DNA of 64,000 nt from Lingula anatina (taxonomy: Eukaryota; Brachiopoda; Lingulata; Lingulida; Lingulidae): positions 159,520-223,519 of the forward strand of contig NW_019775756.1 of the NCBI RefSeq assembly GCF_001039355.2. The letters are read 5' to 3'. Below, piece after piece: positions 23,140-36,100 of this stretch. Every line of letters starts with the position of its first letter. Position 1 is the stretch's first letter. Made by a program: the position numbers and the translations under genes. The notes under the pieces are model-generated. The model made no database searches. It was not told the DNA's origin and worked only from the letters and a program-made list of their open reading frames with translations.

Positions 23140-23690
23140 CAAATTAGAAAAAGTTTCATAAGCCCGTGTTCATATTATTGTGATAAACATACGTCTTAAA
23201 AAGACACATAGCATGCGGTTGATGGCACTTAATATATCATGAAGTATTCACAGATTGCGGTGGTATTTCAGTCGATAATTATATCGGTGCAGTCTGAGTC
23301 GAGTTTGTAATCAAATTAGAAACTTTAAAACCTGTAAAAATCTGAGCAACCGTCCCCCTGTAGTTACTCATGATCATTTTTGTAATTAATGAAATGTTGT
23401 CTCTTGCAAATGATATAGTTGCAGTTGGTATAGACAGAAGACAAGGCTACTCTCGCTATATCATGTAGCAATGGATTTTTCTTCTTTAAATGTATTGATT
23501 GTATATTTCGGTTTGAAGTTGGCATTTTTGAATAACGTTTTGATAATGACTAACTTAGCAATAAAATATTAGTCATCTTGCCTTGTTATTGACGAGATGG
23601 ATTGATGAACACTTTTTTGTATTGAATATTGGCCTATTTATCAAATGTGCTGTGTGATACTATGTCCTACTTGTAAAATTATGTCATAAA

Positions 23691-23858
23691 CAGAAGCGGA
23701 TTTAGGCCGTCTTCTGGGTCTTCCGGAAGACGGTCAGATTTTCAAGTTTACATGGACGGGTATCTAATTTTTTTCTGTCGGAAGACGGTCAAAAATGAGG
23801 ATGGATCAACAGAGATAATTAGGAAGAATGTCAGAAAATATCTCTGGATCCGCCCCCG
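23691..23858 (+). mobile_element. MITE with GCGGAT-type ends, copy 1
   Basis: The ends AGCGGATTTAGG and CTGGATCCGCCCCCG are imperfect inverted repeats. The interior carries the block GGTCTTCCGGAAGACGGTC. A partial copy in opposite orientation lies at 54384-54496. CAGGGGCGGATC-type ends suggest a hAT-like MITE. Confidence 0.6.
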
Positions 23859-24974
23859 ATAAATGCATTTTCTTTGTGTGATGATTATACCTGCAGCCTG
23901 AAGGGTTCTTGCCTTTGGGCCAAGGGGTATTCATGTTCTTAGATATGTTCTTGCCAGACCCAGCCGACTGTTTGGGCACGGTTTTGTGTACATAGCTAGT
24001 AAATAAAAAACAACGTTTTTGTTACGTTTTTAATAGATTAAATAAAATGATCANTAACCCCCCCCCACTAACCGCCAATGGAACTAGAAAGTATTCTTTC
24101 ATTTGAGAATCATCTGCTTTTACTCGTGCTTCTGCAGTTTACGGGATAAAAAAGAACTCATAAATTCTTTTATCACCGAGCGGTACACTTATATTAAAGA
24201 CCTCCAATGTAGAATTTAAAACGGATTCTATATGCATGGATCGCTTCTTGTTGAACTTATCTGAGAGCAATTTTAATTAAACTTTTTAAACATAAAATGA
24301 CAGATAAATGGCCTTAAAATAATCATATTCACCGTTCCCTGCCAACCTGCAACCTCGGTAGTGGTTTTAAGCTTGACACAGTTTAAAAGTAGCGCGCTTC
24401 ACGGCACGATATCTGGAAATTGAGTAATAGCTTGAATGTGCGAATGGCGTATCTGAAAAACCTCTGCTTGATCGCAGGTTTTGATATTTGTTTTTTTCGA
24501 AAATTTTTACAGAGTTATGGTGAGTGTCAGGAAAGGAAGATTAAAGATTGGATAATGGGGGGGGGGGTGTGTGTGTGTGTGTGTGTGTGTGAGCCGTTTA
24601 CCCTGGGATAATTAGTAGAATATGAGTTTTGGTATAAAAATCCTTCTTTGGATATACCTTCAATTGATTCGGTGTACAGTTGAACTTCCATATCAACTGG
24701 GAATAAAATAGAATTAAAGACCAGTCGTTGTGAGACATGGCTTTTCTCAAACATTGGTTACATTTAGAAATTTAGAGAAACGATCGTCCAAGTTTGAAAG
24801 ACTCATTGACACCTTTTAAGCATTTTTTTTTTTTTTTTTTTTTGGTGAAATAACATTTTTTTATCTTTTTGCAGAACGCGGACTTTTTTGTTTGGAACTT
24901 TATGATTAGGCTAGGGGTAGAAGGTACCCTGGACTGATTGGATAACATTTGCAATTGAGTAGCAGTGAGGGACT
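23859..24974. other. No gene seen
   Basis: AT-rich sequence with an ambiguous base in a C-run near 24054, a G-run/TG repeat near 24559-24590 and a T-run near 24825. No exon or repeat with definable ends. Confidence 0.5.
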
Positions 24975-25350
24975 TTGACAGCAGAAACTCAACGTAACAT
25001 TGAAGCAGCTGAAATGTGGTTCTACAGGCGAATGCTCCGAATCTCCTACATTGAGCATGTTACAAATGAAGAGGTCCTTAAACAGATTGATCAAAAAAGA
25101 CAGCTTCTCAACACTGTCAGAGAAAGACAACTGAAGTTCTTGGGACATTGCATCAGAAAAGAGGGATTAGAAGATCTTAGCCTGAGCGGAAGAATACCTG
25201 GCAAAAGTGCCCGAGGCAGACATCGAAAATCCTTTCTTGACAATTTTGACTTACCAACAAGACACCTTTGGTCATGGGCGAGAAATAGAACCCTTTGGCC
25301 GAATATCATCGTTCGTCAAACACCGAATCGGTGATGGCACATGAAGAAGA
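24975..25350 (+). mobile_element. LINE (non-LTR retrotransposon) fragment, C-terminal part of the ORF2 protein
   Basis: The open frame 24975-25334 encodes about 119 residues typical of the region after the reverse transcriptase in animal LINEs: AEMWFYRRMLRISY, then VTNEEVLKQI, then RQLKFLGHCIRKE, then a basic SARGRHRKSFLDNF. The endonuclease and RT catalytic region are absent, so this is a 5'-truncated copy. The frame is followed at once by a GAAGAAGAAG 3' tail. Its uninterrupted frame suggests a fairly recent insertion. Confidence 0.75.
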
Positions 25351-25650
25351 AGAAGTAGTGGGGGATAAGTCAATTATTAAACTGTTGTTTGATCAATTCA
25401 TTCTATGTGGTACATTATGGTGTTATATTTTAAACAAACACTATGATTGAGATAAGTTTAATTCAAAATTTACCGCATTTTGATAATTCACAACAATAAA
25501 ACTGTAGAACATGCCTTACGTGTCTTTAAAGGCGTTAGTTCTAAGGTTTAAGGGCGCTTAACATTGTTGATACTTGTCTATTTGCGGACAAGTGAACAAA
25601 TAATTTTGTACTGCCTTTTTTACATATTCCTTTTTAAGAATGTCCACCAT

Positions 25651-26822
25651 TCATGTACTAGATATGGGGATGAAGATGCCACCTGGTATGCAGTTTATTT
25701 TTGTGTGTCGAGAATAAGTGAGACCCCGAGAGCCCGTTCCATCTATTTTGACATATTCTACGCCGCCACATTTTTTGATCTTGCTCAGGGCTTTGCGGAA
25801 TATTTCAACTTCGTCAAAAAAATTTTGCCCTTGATGCTTTAGAGTCTCTTTGAATTTAGCCAAAAAATGGCGATACAAATAATAGTCTGCTTTGCTCCAC
25901 TTTTGGTGTGTCAACAAAAAAGACGACTTGGCAACGGTCTTTGGTTCAAACGTGTACGATCCGACATTTCCCGGCACGTACAACACATTTTCCATTTCCC
26001 AACACAAAAGACGCCTCAGGTAAATCAAACTTTCGTCAAAATACTCCGTAACAAGCACAAAATCGAACTTGGAATCGAGGTAATGAACGTAATGTTCAAT
26101 GAAGGGTTCGTTATCTCTAAGATCTTCTCTCTCGTCTGGAAACCCAAATTCGGACATCATACTGTTTCTGGCGTATGTCGCTCTATCTCTTTGCCGCACG
26201 TGTTGTTTCCAGTACGCTTCTGGGGCACTGAGAAATTCGTCAATTTGGACATTAAATTTAGTCCACAAAGAAAATGAGTTGTAGGCACTCGTGAACTGAG
26301 AAAAAGGTTCTCGGACAACTCCGACATAAAACGAATCTAACGGCATCATACTACTGACGACATCGTAGTCAAATACCATATGATCCACAATCATATCATA
26401 TGTCATTCTGGGTTTGTAGAGGGCATCTTCCTTGGTGATCCGCCTCGGGCGGAGCGGTTTTGTCGGATAAAAATGCCCTTTAGCTTTCGGCTTCAGGATG
26501 TTCAGATCGTATTTGAGCGCGAAACGCTTCATAATATGATGAAATGTGGTTGAAAAGCACTTGGTAGTTTTTAGATAGACGATGTGCTTTCGAGGCTCGC
26601 ATGCCGTGATGTTCCTTGGTTCATTATACCGCAAAGGGAATACTTGAGAACTAGAGTTCATATTCTGTTTACTGGGCCATGCATCTGCGTCTCTTGATAC
26701 AGGAAACACATTACTATCATACAGATACCCTCTGTATAGTCCTTGAGTGAATGAAAAAAAAGTACATAATAATTTTTTGTTCACAAGGGTGATCTCACAT
26801 GAAAGACTGCAGACACAATTTC

Positions 26823-26860
<38 letters not shown>

Positions 26861-27243
26861 AGAGAGATTGAGGGGGGAGGGGAGGGAGAGAGAATCCTAT
26901 TTTGTTGAAAAATAGTTAATTGAAAGTCTGAAAACAACAACTGAAAATCTGAAAATCCTCTAATTCTTAAGCTATCTGCATAAAAAAATCATATTTTGTT
27001 GAAATATAGTCAATTGAAAGTCTAAAAACAACAACTTAAAATCTGAAAATCCTTTAATTCTTAAGCTATCTGCATATCATCTGGTAAAATATCATAATAG
27101 AGTATATCAAAAGTCTGTTTGCAGTAAATAAGGTGTTACTTACCTTGTGCATGTGTCCTAATATAAAAAAAGCGTAAAACTAAGATAAAGTATCCTGTCA
27201 ATGCAAATAAAGTAAAAATATAAATCAGTCGAAGACCACGCAT
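25651..27243 (-). CDS. Galactose-3-O-sulfotransferase-like enzyme
   Basis: Two exons, 27144-27243 and 25651-26741, give 396 residues. Exon 1 encodes a short basic N-terminus (MRGLR) and one hydrophobic segment (about residues 6-28), the signal anchor of a type II Golgi enzyme. Exon 2 carries the sulfotransferase domain. The 5'-phosphosulfate-binding region is at VYLKTTKCFSTT (family form FLKTHKTGSST), and the 3'-phosphate-binding region at FYVGVVREPFSQFTSAYNSF (family form LRDP...ES.F.Y). Such enzymes transfer sulfate from PAPS to the 3-OH of galactose on glycolipids or glycans. The PAPS loop is divergent (TTKC for THKT), so substrate and even activity are uncertain. A continuous open frame upstream of 26741 is intronic and includes a GA repeat. 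The acceptor (CACTCAAG|GA) and phase agree with exon 1. Confidence 0.8.
26895..27078 (+). repeat. Tandem duplication, about 94-bp unit, two copies
   Basis: TATTTTGTTGAAA...CTTAAGCTATCTGCATA occurs twice, starting near 26895 and 26989, with a few substitutions. It lies in the intron of the sulfotransferase gene. Confidence 0.85.
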
Positions 27244-28126
27244 TGCATCTGCTCTGAGTAAACCTTGTTTTCAGTCTCGTGTAGGTAGTTGGTGTGGCAC
27301 ACGATAGCGCATGCTCAAGATGATGTAAGCCATCTGTTGCACAGAAACCACCTTGATGAATTATATAATAAATCATACGCAGGCAAAAATAAATAAATAA
27401 ATAAATAAGTTAAAATAAAATAAAATAAAATAAAAAATTGCGTGTATCTAACGTGGTTCATGGTACAGAAAAACAAAACACCTGTGAAGGTTTTTAGATT
27501 TATCACTTATCATACACCAACTCAAATATGATATTCTACAGTGGTTTCCACAAGTGAAAAAGTTCATTTTATTGAAATAACAGCACCAAATTTCACGAGA
27601 CAAAAACCGTGTGTCGACCACAGGCGGCGAAGCACATGCTTTAAGCTACGTTGTTGGATCCCAAATATGTTTTGAAGGGCGTTGTTCCATTCTTCTTGTA
27701 GAGTTTGAAGGGGTTTCTCTAGATTATTTAGAGGGTTTTTCTATTCTCCTGTGCGTCTATTCATATTCGTCTTACTGTTGATCCGTAGGACTAGAGTTGG
27801 TATCAGGCCACAAAGATTGCTCTTCCATCTCGAGATCATTGCTTCTCTGAAACCCCTAATCAGACGAGAACCGCGAGTCATGATGAAACCTGTAGTTGCC
27901 TATTTATATGTCGCCTCTTGCAATCTGGTCGTTTTGCAACCCCACAAAATTTATTTATTCGTAGGTTATCAAACTATATATTGTGTTTGTACCCTGGCCA
28001 AATTGCATACAAAAGTGCGACTGGTTGCATCAGTTGAGGCAGGTTCCTAATGCGATGGCATCAGTTTAGAGGGCGTATTTCAAATCTAGTATTGCTGTAT
28101 TTGGCGTGGTTCGCACATAATAAAGA

Positions 28127-28206
28127 AGCCGTGCGTGTTTGAGAACCCGACACGGAACTGGGAGTTTGTTTTATACTAAGATTAATTTTGGCTTTACCCT
28201 TGATAT
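28127..28206 (+). repeat. 80-bp direct repeat, copy 1
   Basis: The segment from GCCGTGCGTGTTTGAGAACC through GGCTTTACCC.TGATATT recurs at 29531-29611 with very few differences. Confidence 0.85.
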
Positions 28207-29096
28207 TAAAGAGGCGTGTTTTAGTTTTAGCGAAACCCTAAGAAGAGAGGGAAAAAACATTCAAATGTGTAGTTACTGGTGCGATTTCCATATAAGCAAT
28301 TGCAGCGATGGGAATTTTGAATAAAACATATTTTGCGAATAATTCCACCGAGATGATATCATTTTTTTTCTGCTGAACACGGTTAACAGGTGGTAGGACG
28401 TGCTGATTTACCGGAAAAAGCTACTGCATCAATTCAAGTTCGTTGGCTTTCATCGACAGGCCTGCTCGGAAAGTTTCTAGTTAGATGACTTCAGATGCTT
28501 TTATTTTCATTTTGTTTTGCACCGAGATAACGTTTGCTTTCACCTTTGACGATATACAGCACGATGAGGTCCACAGCTGTTCACACCTGGGCGGTTTTGG
28601 TATTGAGCAGTCTTTCTTCTTTCAAATGTCGACTGCGGACTTGCCCCGGGTACTGTATGAACATATGAACAGTTTTGAGAAGCAAGGGTGCAAGAAAGGA
28701 TAAGAGGGTCATGAAAAGACACAATGCGTTCTTGTTAAAAGCAATAGAGGCGACGCGACTTTTGTTAAACAATAGAAATTTTCTCTCTGATAATCCTTCC
28801 GAGAAGAAAGCACATTATGATGAAAAAAAGTACATACGGTGTACGAATTTGCTCAATTTAAGTACGAGATCTGTGGCACCAATCTAAGTACTTTTAACTG
28901 AAGAGAAAGGAAATATCATTGACGACGCAGAGTTTATTCTTATGACCAGCAATATGCTCGCCTTAATGTAAACTTTCTAAAGTATACCGTGTTTTTATGC
29001 AAAAGGTAATTTGCTAGGACCTACGAGAGCCCAGATTCGTTCTCGTGCCATCCCGATTCAAGGTCCCGGTCGTTGTCGTGATGGACTGTCGTGCCT

Positions 29097-29350
29097 CATC
29101 CGGGATTCGAACTCGTGACTTTGCGTTGCCACGGTTGATTGCGCTTTGGGTACCTCATTTGCACCCAAACACGCTACCGACTGCGCCGTGACAGACCCGC
29201 CCACCCTCCATACGTACGAGTTTCCTCCTATAGTTACCTATCGGAATTTTACAGATCTGGAAAAAAAATTACGATATCTGCTGGGTCTCGAACCAGCGTA
29301 CCAGCGTCTGTCAACACAAGAGACAGCCAAGTTACCACGGAGCCACGTCA
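29097..29350 (-). mobile_element. tRNA-derived SINE-like segments
   Basis: On the minus strand, 29097-29196 shows an A-box-like GGCGCAGTCGGTAGCGTG and a B-box GAGTTCGAATCCC at about the right order for a Pol III promoter. A second tRNA-like unit at 29283-29348 has GTGGCTCCGTGGTAAC and GGTTCGAGACCC. Spacing in the first is longer than a 73-base tRNA, so it is not a functional tRNA. Full boundaries and tail are not clear. Confidence 0.45.
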
Positions 29351-29530
29351 GCTTCGTCGATAAGGAAAGATCGGATGGAAACTTTCAACCTTGCCACGGA
29401 CATGTCCAGGTTGGATGTACATCTGTATATCTGCTTTCCCGATCGATAATCCGCGCGCCGCATTTCATCCCACGCAACCCCAGTCCCCGTCCACGGTTTA
29501 TCATGAACGGTAAAATTCATGATGTACAGG

Positions 29531-29611
29531 GAGCCGTGCGTGTTTGAGAACCCAACACGGAACTGGGAGTTTGTTTTATACTAAGATTAATTTTGGCTTT
29601 ACCCATGATAT
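29531..29611 (+). repeat. 80-bp direct repeat, copy 2
   Basis: Matches 28127-28206. The intervening 1.3 kb includes the tRNA-like segments. The pair could be the two ends of one composite element or a segmental duplication. Confidence 0.85.
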
Positions 29612-29680
29612 TCATACTCGCACATACGTACACTGTTGTACGTCTTGCGACGTAGAAGGGGGAGTAGAAGGAATCTCTAA

Positions 29681-30272
29681 AACAATGAAAAAAAACCTCG
29701 AAAATATGAAATATCGGCGTTTATATTTTTTCGTTGCAATGTATAAGCAGAGACAAATCAAAGCTTTTATCGCCGATTTGACACCTTTCTATTTTGAGGT
29801 GAGATTGCAATCTGTATGGTGCTTAACTTCATCCCTGAACAAGATTTTACCACAAAAATGGGCATATTTGACCAGGAAAGTATAGGTTACAATTCCTTGC
29901 CGTCAGTTTGGTTTAAATGTTTTCGTTCTGAATAGAAGGTATAAGTCCCTAATTACAGATTTTTATTAAACTAAGGCATTATTTTGCTTTATCAACGATT
30001 AAAAACTTAACTTATACCTATAAGAAAAATCGCTGGCAGGGTTTTGGAGTACTTAAATTAAGGTGTCATTAAATTTGCTTTAAAACGGCGATCGTGGGTG
30101 CTCAGGTAAAAGAGAAATTTGAGAAACCGATTTTTCCGTTGTTACCCCATAATTGCAATAATGACGTCACTCGTAAGATGACATATGTGTAAATGTTTAT
30201 TAATTTAGTCACTGAGCACTGAAGATTTATTTATTACCCAAAAGAATGTATGTAAGGCAGTAAATAAGGAGT
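29681..30272 (+). repeat. Dispersed repeat of about 590 bp, copy 1
   Basis: Shares long stretches with 40831-41388 in the same orientation, for example CGGCGTTTATATTTT, CACCTTTCTATTTTGAGGTG, AAATCGCTGGCAGG and AATGTATGTAAGGCAGTAAA. No coding domain and no obvious terminal repeats; class unknown. Confidence 0.8.
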
Positions 30273-30712
30273 TGCAAGTGTTAGCACTCTTTGTGGATGA
30301 ATACTTCGGGCAAAAATATCATCAAACACAAAGCATATAATATGTATATCTAACGTCGGCAATAAGTGCTAGACACTAAAGAGGTTCTACACGGTCGACG
30401 CCAATGCACGCCGAATGTTGCCTACCAGTGCATGACCGCTACGGTAATTTACTTCAATGTTTATTTGAAGACCGTGGCTACTGAAGTAGTACCATATCTT
30501 TTCTCAAACAGGACATGTGAACTGTTAGAATATAGTCGAGATAGGCATATATCAGTGTTCATTCTAATTTCTATACTCGAATGGCAGAAAAATCTGGATT
30601 AGACCAAAAGTGTGTCAGCTGGGGTAAGCTTGATTTTCTTTCTCAGTTGTAACTTCTATTTAAGTCTACTACCACCTGGAAGATGACGTTTAATTTTAAG
30701 TCTTTCAACCAA

Positions 30713-30778
<66 letters not shown>

Positions 30779-31443
30779 AACCCCCTTGAATCAGTCGCTG
30801 AAACGGTTGAAATTCCTCCCCGGTTTCAGGCAGAACATCATGGTATTACATTGAGTATATTGCATTTGGTATTTAAACAGTTTGAGAAAACCGTAACTTT
30901 GAATTCCCATACTCATTTTATTATATATGCATTTGTACATTTGCTTTATATATACAGCAGGCATAATAACGAACAGCTCTAAACATTACCTAGAAAGTGG
31001 ATCCATACCATACATCATCATTTGGTACATGTGTGTTAATTGCTGCTTAACGGTTTAAAGGTACTATAAGAAGCGAAAGCTATTAATAGATGAGGCTGGA
31101 ATGATGATTTAGTTTCACCTGAACGCTCCCTTTACATGTAAGAACTCATGAGAATGAATAACAGCAGGTGCCGCCCTCCGAACTGAGACCGCGTTTATCA
31201 CCCATATCACCGCGTAATATTGAAGGCGAAAAAGCGAGGCAAAAGAGCAGGTGCCTCAAATAGCTTCCGATACATCACTTTCCACAACGTTTTAAAGAAC
31301 GGAAAGAAGATCCATTGGGACTTTGAGGGAGAGTGGGTATCATAAACAGCGCCACCAGTTAACCTTTTCTCAATATCATATTGTCTCTTCTGTCTACAGT
31401 CTTAATCAATCAATACTAATTAAGAGATACTTGTAAATATATC

Positions 31444-31502
<59 letters not shown>

Positions 31503-33180
31503 CGAAAAGCTAGCCATTTGTGACCGTCAGATGTGAACGGAATTACCCGAGTGCTGCCACGCTGGTCACGTGACTTACACAATTTTACTTTTTTGTTTGG
31601 TTTGATATATGTTTTAACTATACTTCAATTTATTATAAATCCACAAAAGTTGCACCATAACCACTCTCGCTCTCAACACCCCTGCAACCTATGGTTTCAA
31701 TTAAAAATTAAAATAGATTTAACAATTATATCTAAAGAGACGAAGTTTTGATGATTGTAAATTAAAATGAGTTCTGTTTTTTGTTGGTTTTGTGAGGGGG
31801 ATATCACCCATTTAGCTGTTGGAAGCAGCTTTTTGTTTTAACAAAAACACATGCACAGTTATTCTACACTCATTTGGATCGATTACAAAACAATAAATAT
31901 GTCCACATGGTTCACGTGTGCGGGATATTTTCATCCAACATCAACAAAAAATACACTCCCATGAACTTGAGAGCATTAAACATCTAAATGCAGCTTTTGC
32001 GAGACCACAACTAATTTTCAAAATCTGTGCTTGTCAATTAATACAGTATATATTATTCATTCATATTATTGATTATTTTTATTTTTTACCTGTAAACTGT
32101 CCCCAAATTTGAAAAATTCTGGTCCCACTTCGTCCTTTAATATGAAGATTTTTCTTTCCTTTTTTTTAATAAGCAAGAAAAATAACCGGTCACGGAGTTT
32201 GTATAAACAAAGTGTTCTGCCAACGAAACATCTGATATGTCTTACCGCCTAGCCCATTGTTTGTGAGTGACTCCAGAAAGCGAATATTTAGCCCAGCTAG
32301 TAGATCGAGAAGTGCTGGAACAGAAGCAGTGTCTGGCATCTCTTAACTTGGAGGAGCCCGTTGCCATGAGTAGTTAGGCAACTGGCGTCGATTCACCTAT
32401 ATATCCCTATATCTCTATATCTGTATGCAGTGTATCAGAAGACGTTATATTGCGCTTGCTAAAACTCTGTTGCTGAAAATGGAAAGGTGTACAGGTAGTA
32501 GTTAAAGTAATTTTAAATATAGATCTACAAATCGAGAGAAAAGACAGTAGGGAACTCAGTTGAAAGCTAGGATTGGATTGTAATGTGAGTATCTCGTGCT
32601 TGGAAATCATATGCTGGATTTAGTTCTGTTAAGCATCCTAATAATCTGATTTCATTCAAAAGACGTGTATAATTAAAAATGGTAGTACATGTATTAACAC
32701 GCCTGTTCATAATGGCATTTTACGCAATATGGAATGCACGCAATTGTTCACTTAAGTAATAAAACCAACCGTAAAACCAAGTTAACTTAAAGAAAGATAT
32801 CACACACACTCACACACACAGTCCACACACAATAGTCTACAACACACAAACATCTTTTGGTTTTATTATTATTATTATTATTTTTGAATCCTCATAGGCC
32901 AATGACCAGTAAGTACCACAACATTGTTCACAGGTCCGGAAAATTCTTCCAGTCCACTTTTCACGCCAATGTATATTTAGCCTAGGGGCCCATTTAACCG
33001 CGGGCACTCAATGCAATAGACGCATCCTCCAATGTTCGAACATGTAGGCTGCTCCAAGACTCGTGGTTTGTCTGGTGCTCCACATAAAATTTCTTCTCTA
33101 AATTTGTTCGTTCCCTTTTAGCTTCCAGACCCCTTGTTTGTAACGAAGCATATGTCGTCGGAGGGCACAACGCAGGCGAA

Positions 33181-36100
33181 ATGACACAGCACCACAGAAT
33201 AACACTGGAAATGGAAGACCTTGAGAAAGAAGAGAAAGAAGAGGGCGGTTCGGGTATTCCACGTGGTATGTTACATTACCTTAGTATTGTGCGATAGCCG
33301 TCACCACTGAGCGTAGTAGTAGTTGCCGTAGAGTAGTAGTTGGGTAGAGGAGAGTCACACACGTTTCTTGGTGAGACTTCCAGGGTAATGATTATTCTAG
33401 GGCTTACTGATTGATCTAGGGAGGAATGAGCCCAGAGTTTTTATCCAGAGAGGCACATATGCCTACATTGTATCTACTTAGTCATTGACTACCGTTTGTT
33501 ACTAATTTTTGTTCCTTTGTTTAACTGCGGGATTTTCTTTCCGTTGCTCCAATGGATACCTTTTTCTCTTGCAACCTCTGAAGACGTGGAAGACAAGAAT
33601 AATTCAGTACCACAGATATTATTACAGAATCCCCCATACTGCAGTCCTTCTAGATAAGCAAAGTGATGTATTCAGCAGCGTTTACCCCTCGGCGATATTA
33701 CATACTCAAGAAAACCAAAAGCCAAGTCAGAGACGCCGGTACCTTTCATCCCCTCTCTGCTAAGTGTATTTCAGCATTTGCATTGCCTGATGTCAGTGTC
33801 CTGTACCAGCATTACTAATTACCGTTCCGTATAAACACTGGGGAACATGTACATATACAATGTAGCCGCCAACGAGTTTACATCAAAAAGCAATTATTTT
33901 TCGTTCCACGTGTACGATAATCACCCCGAGTATCAGACTATGTTAATTCACCTCTGACAAGAGACTCCGACGTATATGCTGAGTAGGCGGGGGGGGGGGG
34001 TCACATTTATAAGTATGAAAGTTACACAGGTTGATGACACTTAACGGTGGCTCTGGATCTGTTATGACGCACACTCTTAAAAAAATAAAAGCTAATCATA
34101 GGCATGTTTATTTGGAGGTACGTTTGGCGCATTTTTCATCGGATTCTACGGATATAGTTTTGCATTAGAAATTTCACAGCACGACAAGAGGACATCGTAG
34201 TTTAGGTTACCGCGCAGATGGTTTGAGATGCTATCAACAGTTTTTTTTCTTGACAGTTGAACTAATACCGGTTAAACCATGTGAAGTTTTAAGAAGTCTT
34301 GCAGAAGACTTTTTCCACCTTTCCTCTACATGCTGTACCTTTGGGAGGTGGAGTTTGATATCCTGACTTCTTTTAATTAATTATGGCGGTGGCAATGATA
34401 AAAGGCTTCGTATGCTTTCGAGAAATAGTGAAATGCGTCATGTTGTCAGTAATCAGTTTTTTCTAGCTATGAATTAGAACCATATGGTGGATAAACAGTG
34501 CCTCGAATGGCCAACTGCCTTTCAAAATGTTATGATGTTATATACCACTGTTTCTTAATTGTTTTAATTTCGTAATTCACAACATAATAGGGGTAAGAAA
34601 ATAAACTTGTTTAGGCTTTTCCTAATGTCCACATATCACATGAAGAAAAAAAATAACCGAAAAATTCATCCCTCTTCTTCTCATCAAGGAAGGGGACAAT
34701 TGTACTTACATATCGGTTATTATGAAGTGATGGACTTCTCATCGCGCTAAAACTGACCCCCAATTGTTACCGGAAAATACAAAGCAATTAAGCAACCCTT
34801 AAATTGCCTTCAGCCAATTATAGAAAATAAGTCCTAGCATATTTTTGCGCAACATCTCATTGTTTGTGGGTCAGTAAAGTAGGTATGCTGATATTTTACA
34901 AGTACTGAATCATTATTCAAAAAAATTTAAAAATCATTTAATCTAACCCTCAATAACTGCACCGTTAAGTAAACTGTTCGATGCAGATGATAACTGTGGC
35001 TGTTCAGTCTAAACAGTTTCAGCTATTTATATCAAATGTTGTGCTGGGGGGCTTCAGGTTGGTAGATATAAAGCGGGTACCCATCCTATGAAAGCTATAG
35101 GTGCGATTCAAAGCTGGGGAAAAGTTCTCGAAAACTTCAAAGGTTTAATTCTGACTAGAGGCTATGGAGATGACCAGAAAAGGTCTGTGTGTTCAAATTC
35201 TATTATTATTATTATTTTATTCTTTAGATAAATATAAATAACTTAAACTGTGTATTTTTGTAGTTAATGAGAACCACCTAGAACAGTACATTTAAAGGCA
35301 CTGCTAGGTAGCTAGCTCTTTGTTTGTTTTAAATTAGCGTTACTGATGTCATTGACTAAGACTCTGAATAATAAAGATCTATGTAAAACTAATTTCAAGA
35401 CTCAAATTTTCACTTCAGAGCTCGATTTCCTACCTTACTTCCATACCTTTTTTGTTTACCCACTTTCACTGACGAATGCACAGACAGATTAACGATGACC
35501 GTTCACCTATTTCAGGGGAGGATAGATGTCCATCCGTATATTGCAGTTAATAAGTAAAAATATATATATTTCGTATTTTACTGCATAGCATCAGCACCTG
35601 AACAAGATACCCGAACCAGCCCTTGAAACGTGTATCTAAATTGTTTATGTAGGCCCTATACATATACAAAACTAGCATATACAAAACTGGCATAACATTA
35701 CCAGACGTGTCATAGATATTTGATCTAGGAGAAGGAGGAAGAGGAAGGTGGCACTGTGTAATACAGTATCATTTTATATATTTTATGATCTTTTATAGCT
35801 TCACAACTTTGTGTGTTGCTTAGATTAAAAAATCATATGTTCCACCATTCTTTCCCCAGGGCACAGCTCACCCGATCTCGAACTCCACACCATCCACGCG
35901 CCGCCAGGGGCGCTGGGCAATCTGGCCCGCAACCGACAGCGACGACTTCCACGCCAAAGACTTCAGGCCTACTGGACGTTGCCATCGGTACTGCAGGGGG
36001 TTCTCCGGAGTTTTCGAAGCAAAAAGAACACAGCCAGAAGGTCAATGAGGAACCCAGAGGTACCCACATCATTTAAAGAAACACGGAACGTTGGTGAGGA

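Larger units (their letters stand above)
27244..33180. other. Intergenic, repeat-rich; no gene recognised
   Basis: Holds a duplicated 80-bp segment (28127, 29531), tRNA-like SINE heads (29097-29350), a 590-bp dispersed repeat (29681-30272), and long TA microsatellites at 30718-30774 and 31447-31501. Open frames are short and carry no recognisable domain. Confidence 0.5.

Noticed and set aside
26742-26940. N-terminal extension of the sulfotransferase frame with a Ser/Leu-rich repeat
   Set aside because: It is intronic: a GA microsatellite precedes a good acceptor at 26741, and a signal-anchor exon at 27144-27243 fits the phase.
29171-29190. Functional tRNA gene
   Set aside because: A and B boxes are present but spacing and arms do not make a standard tRNA; a SINE origin is more likely.
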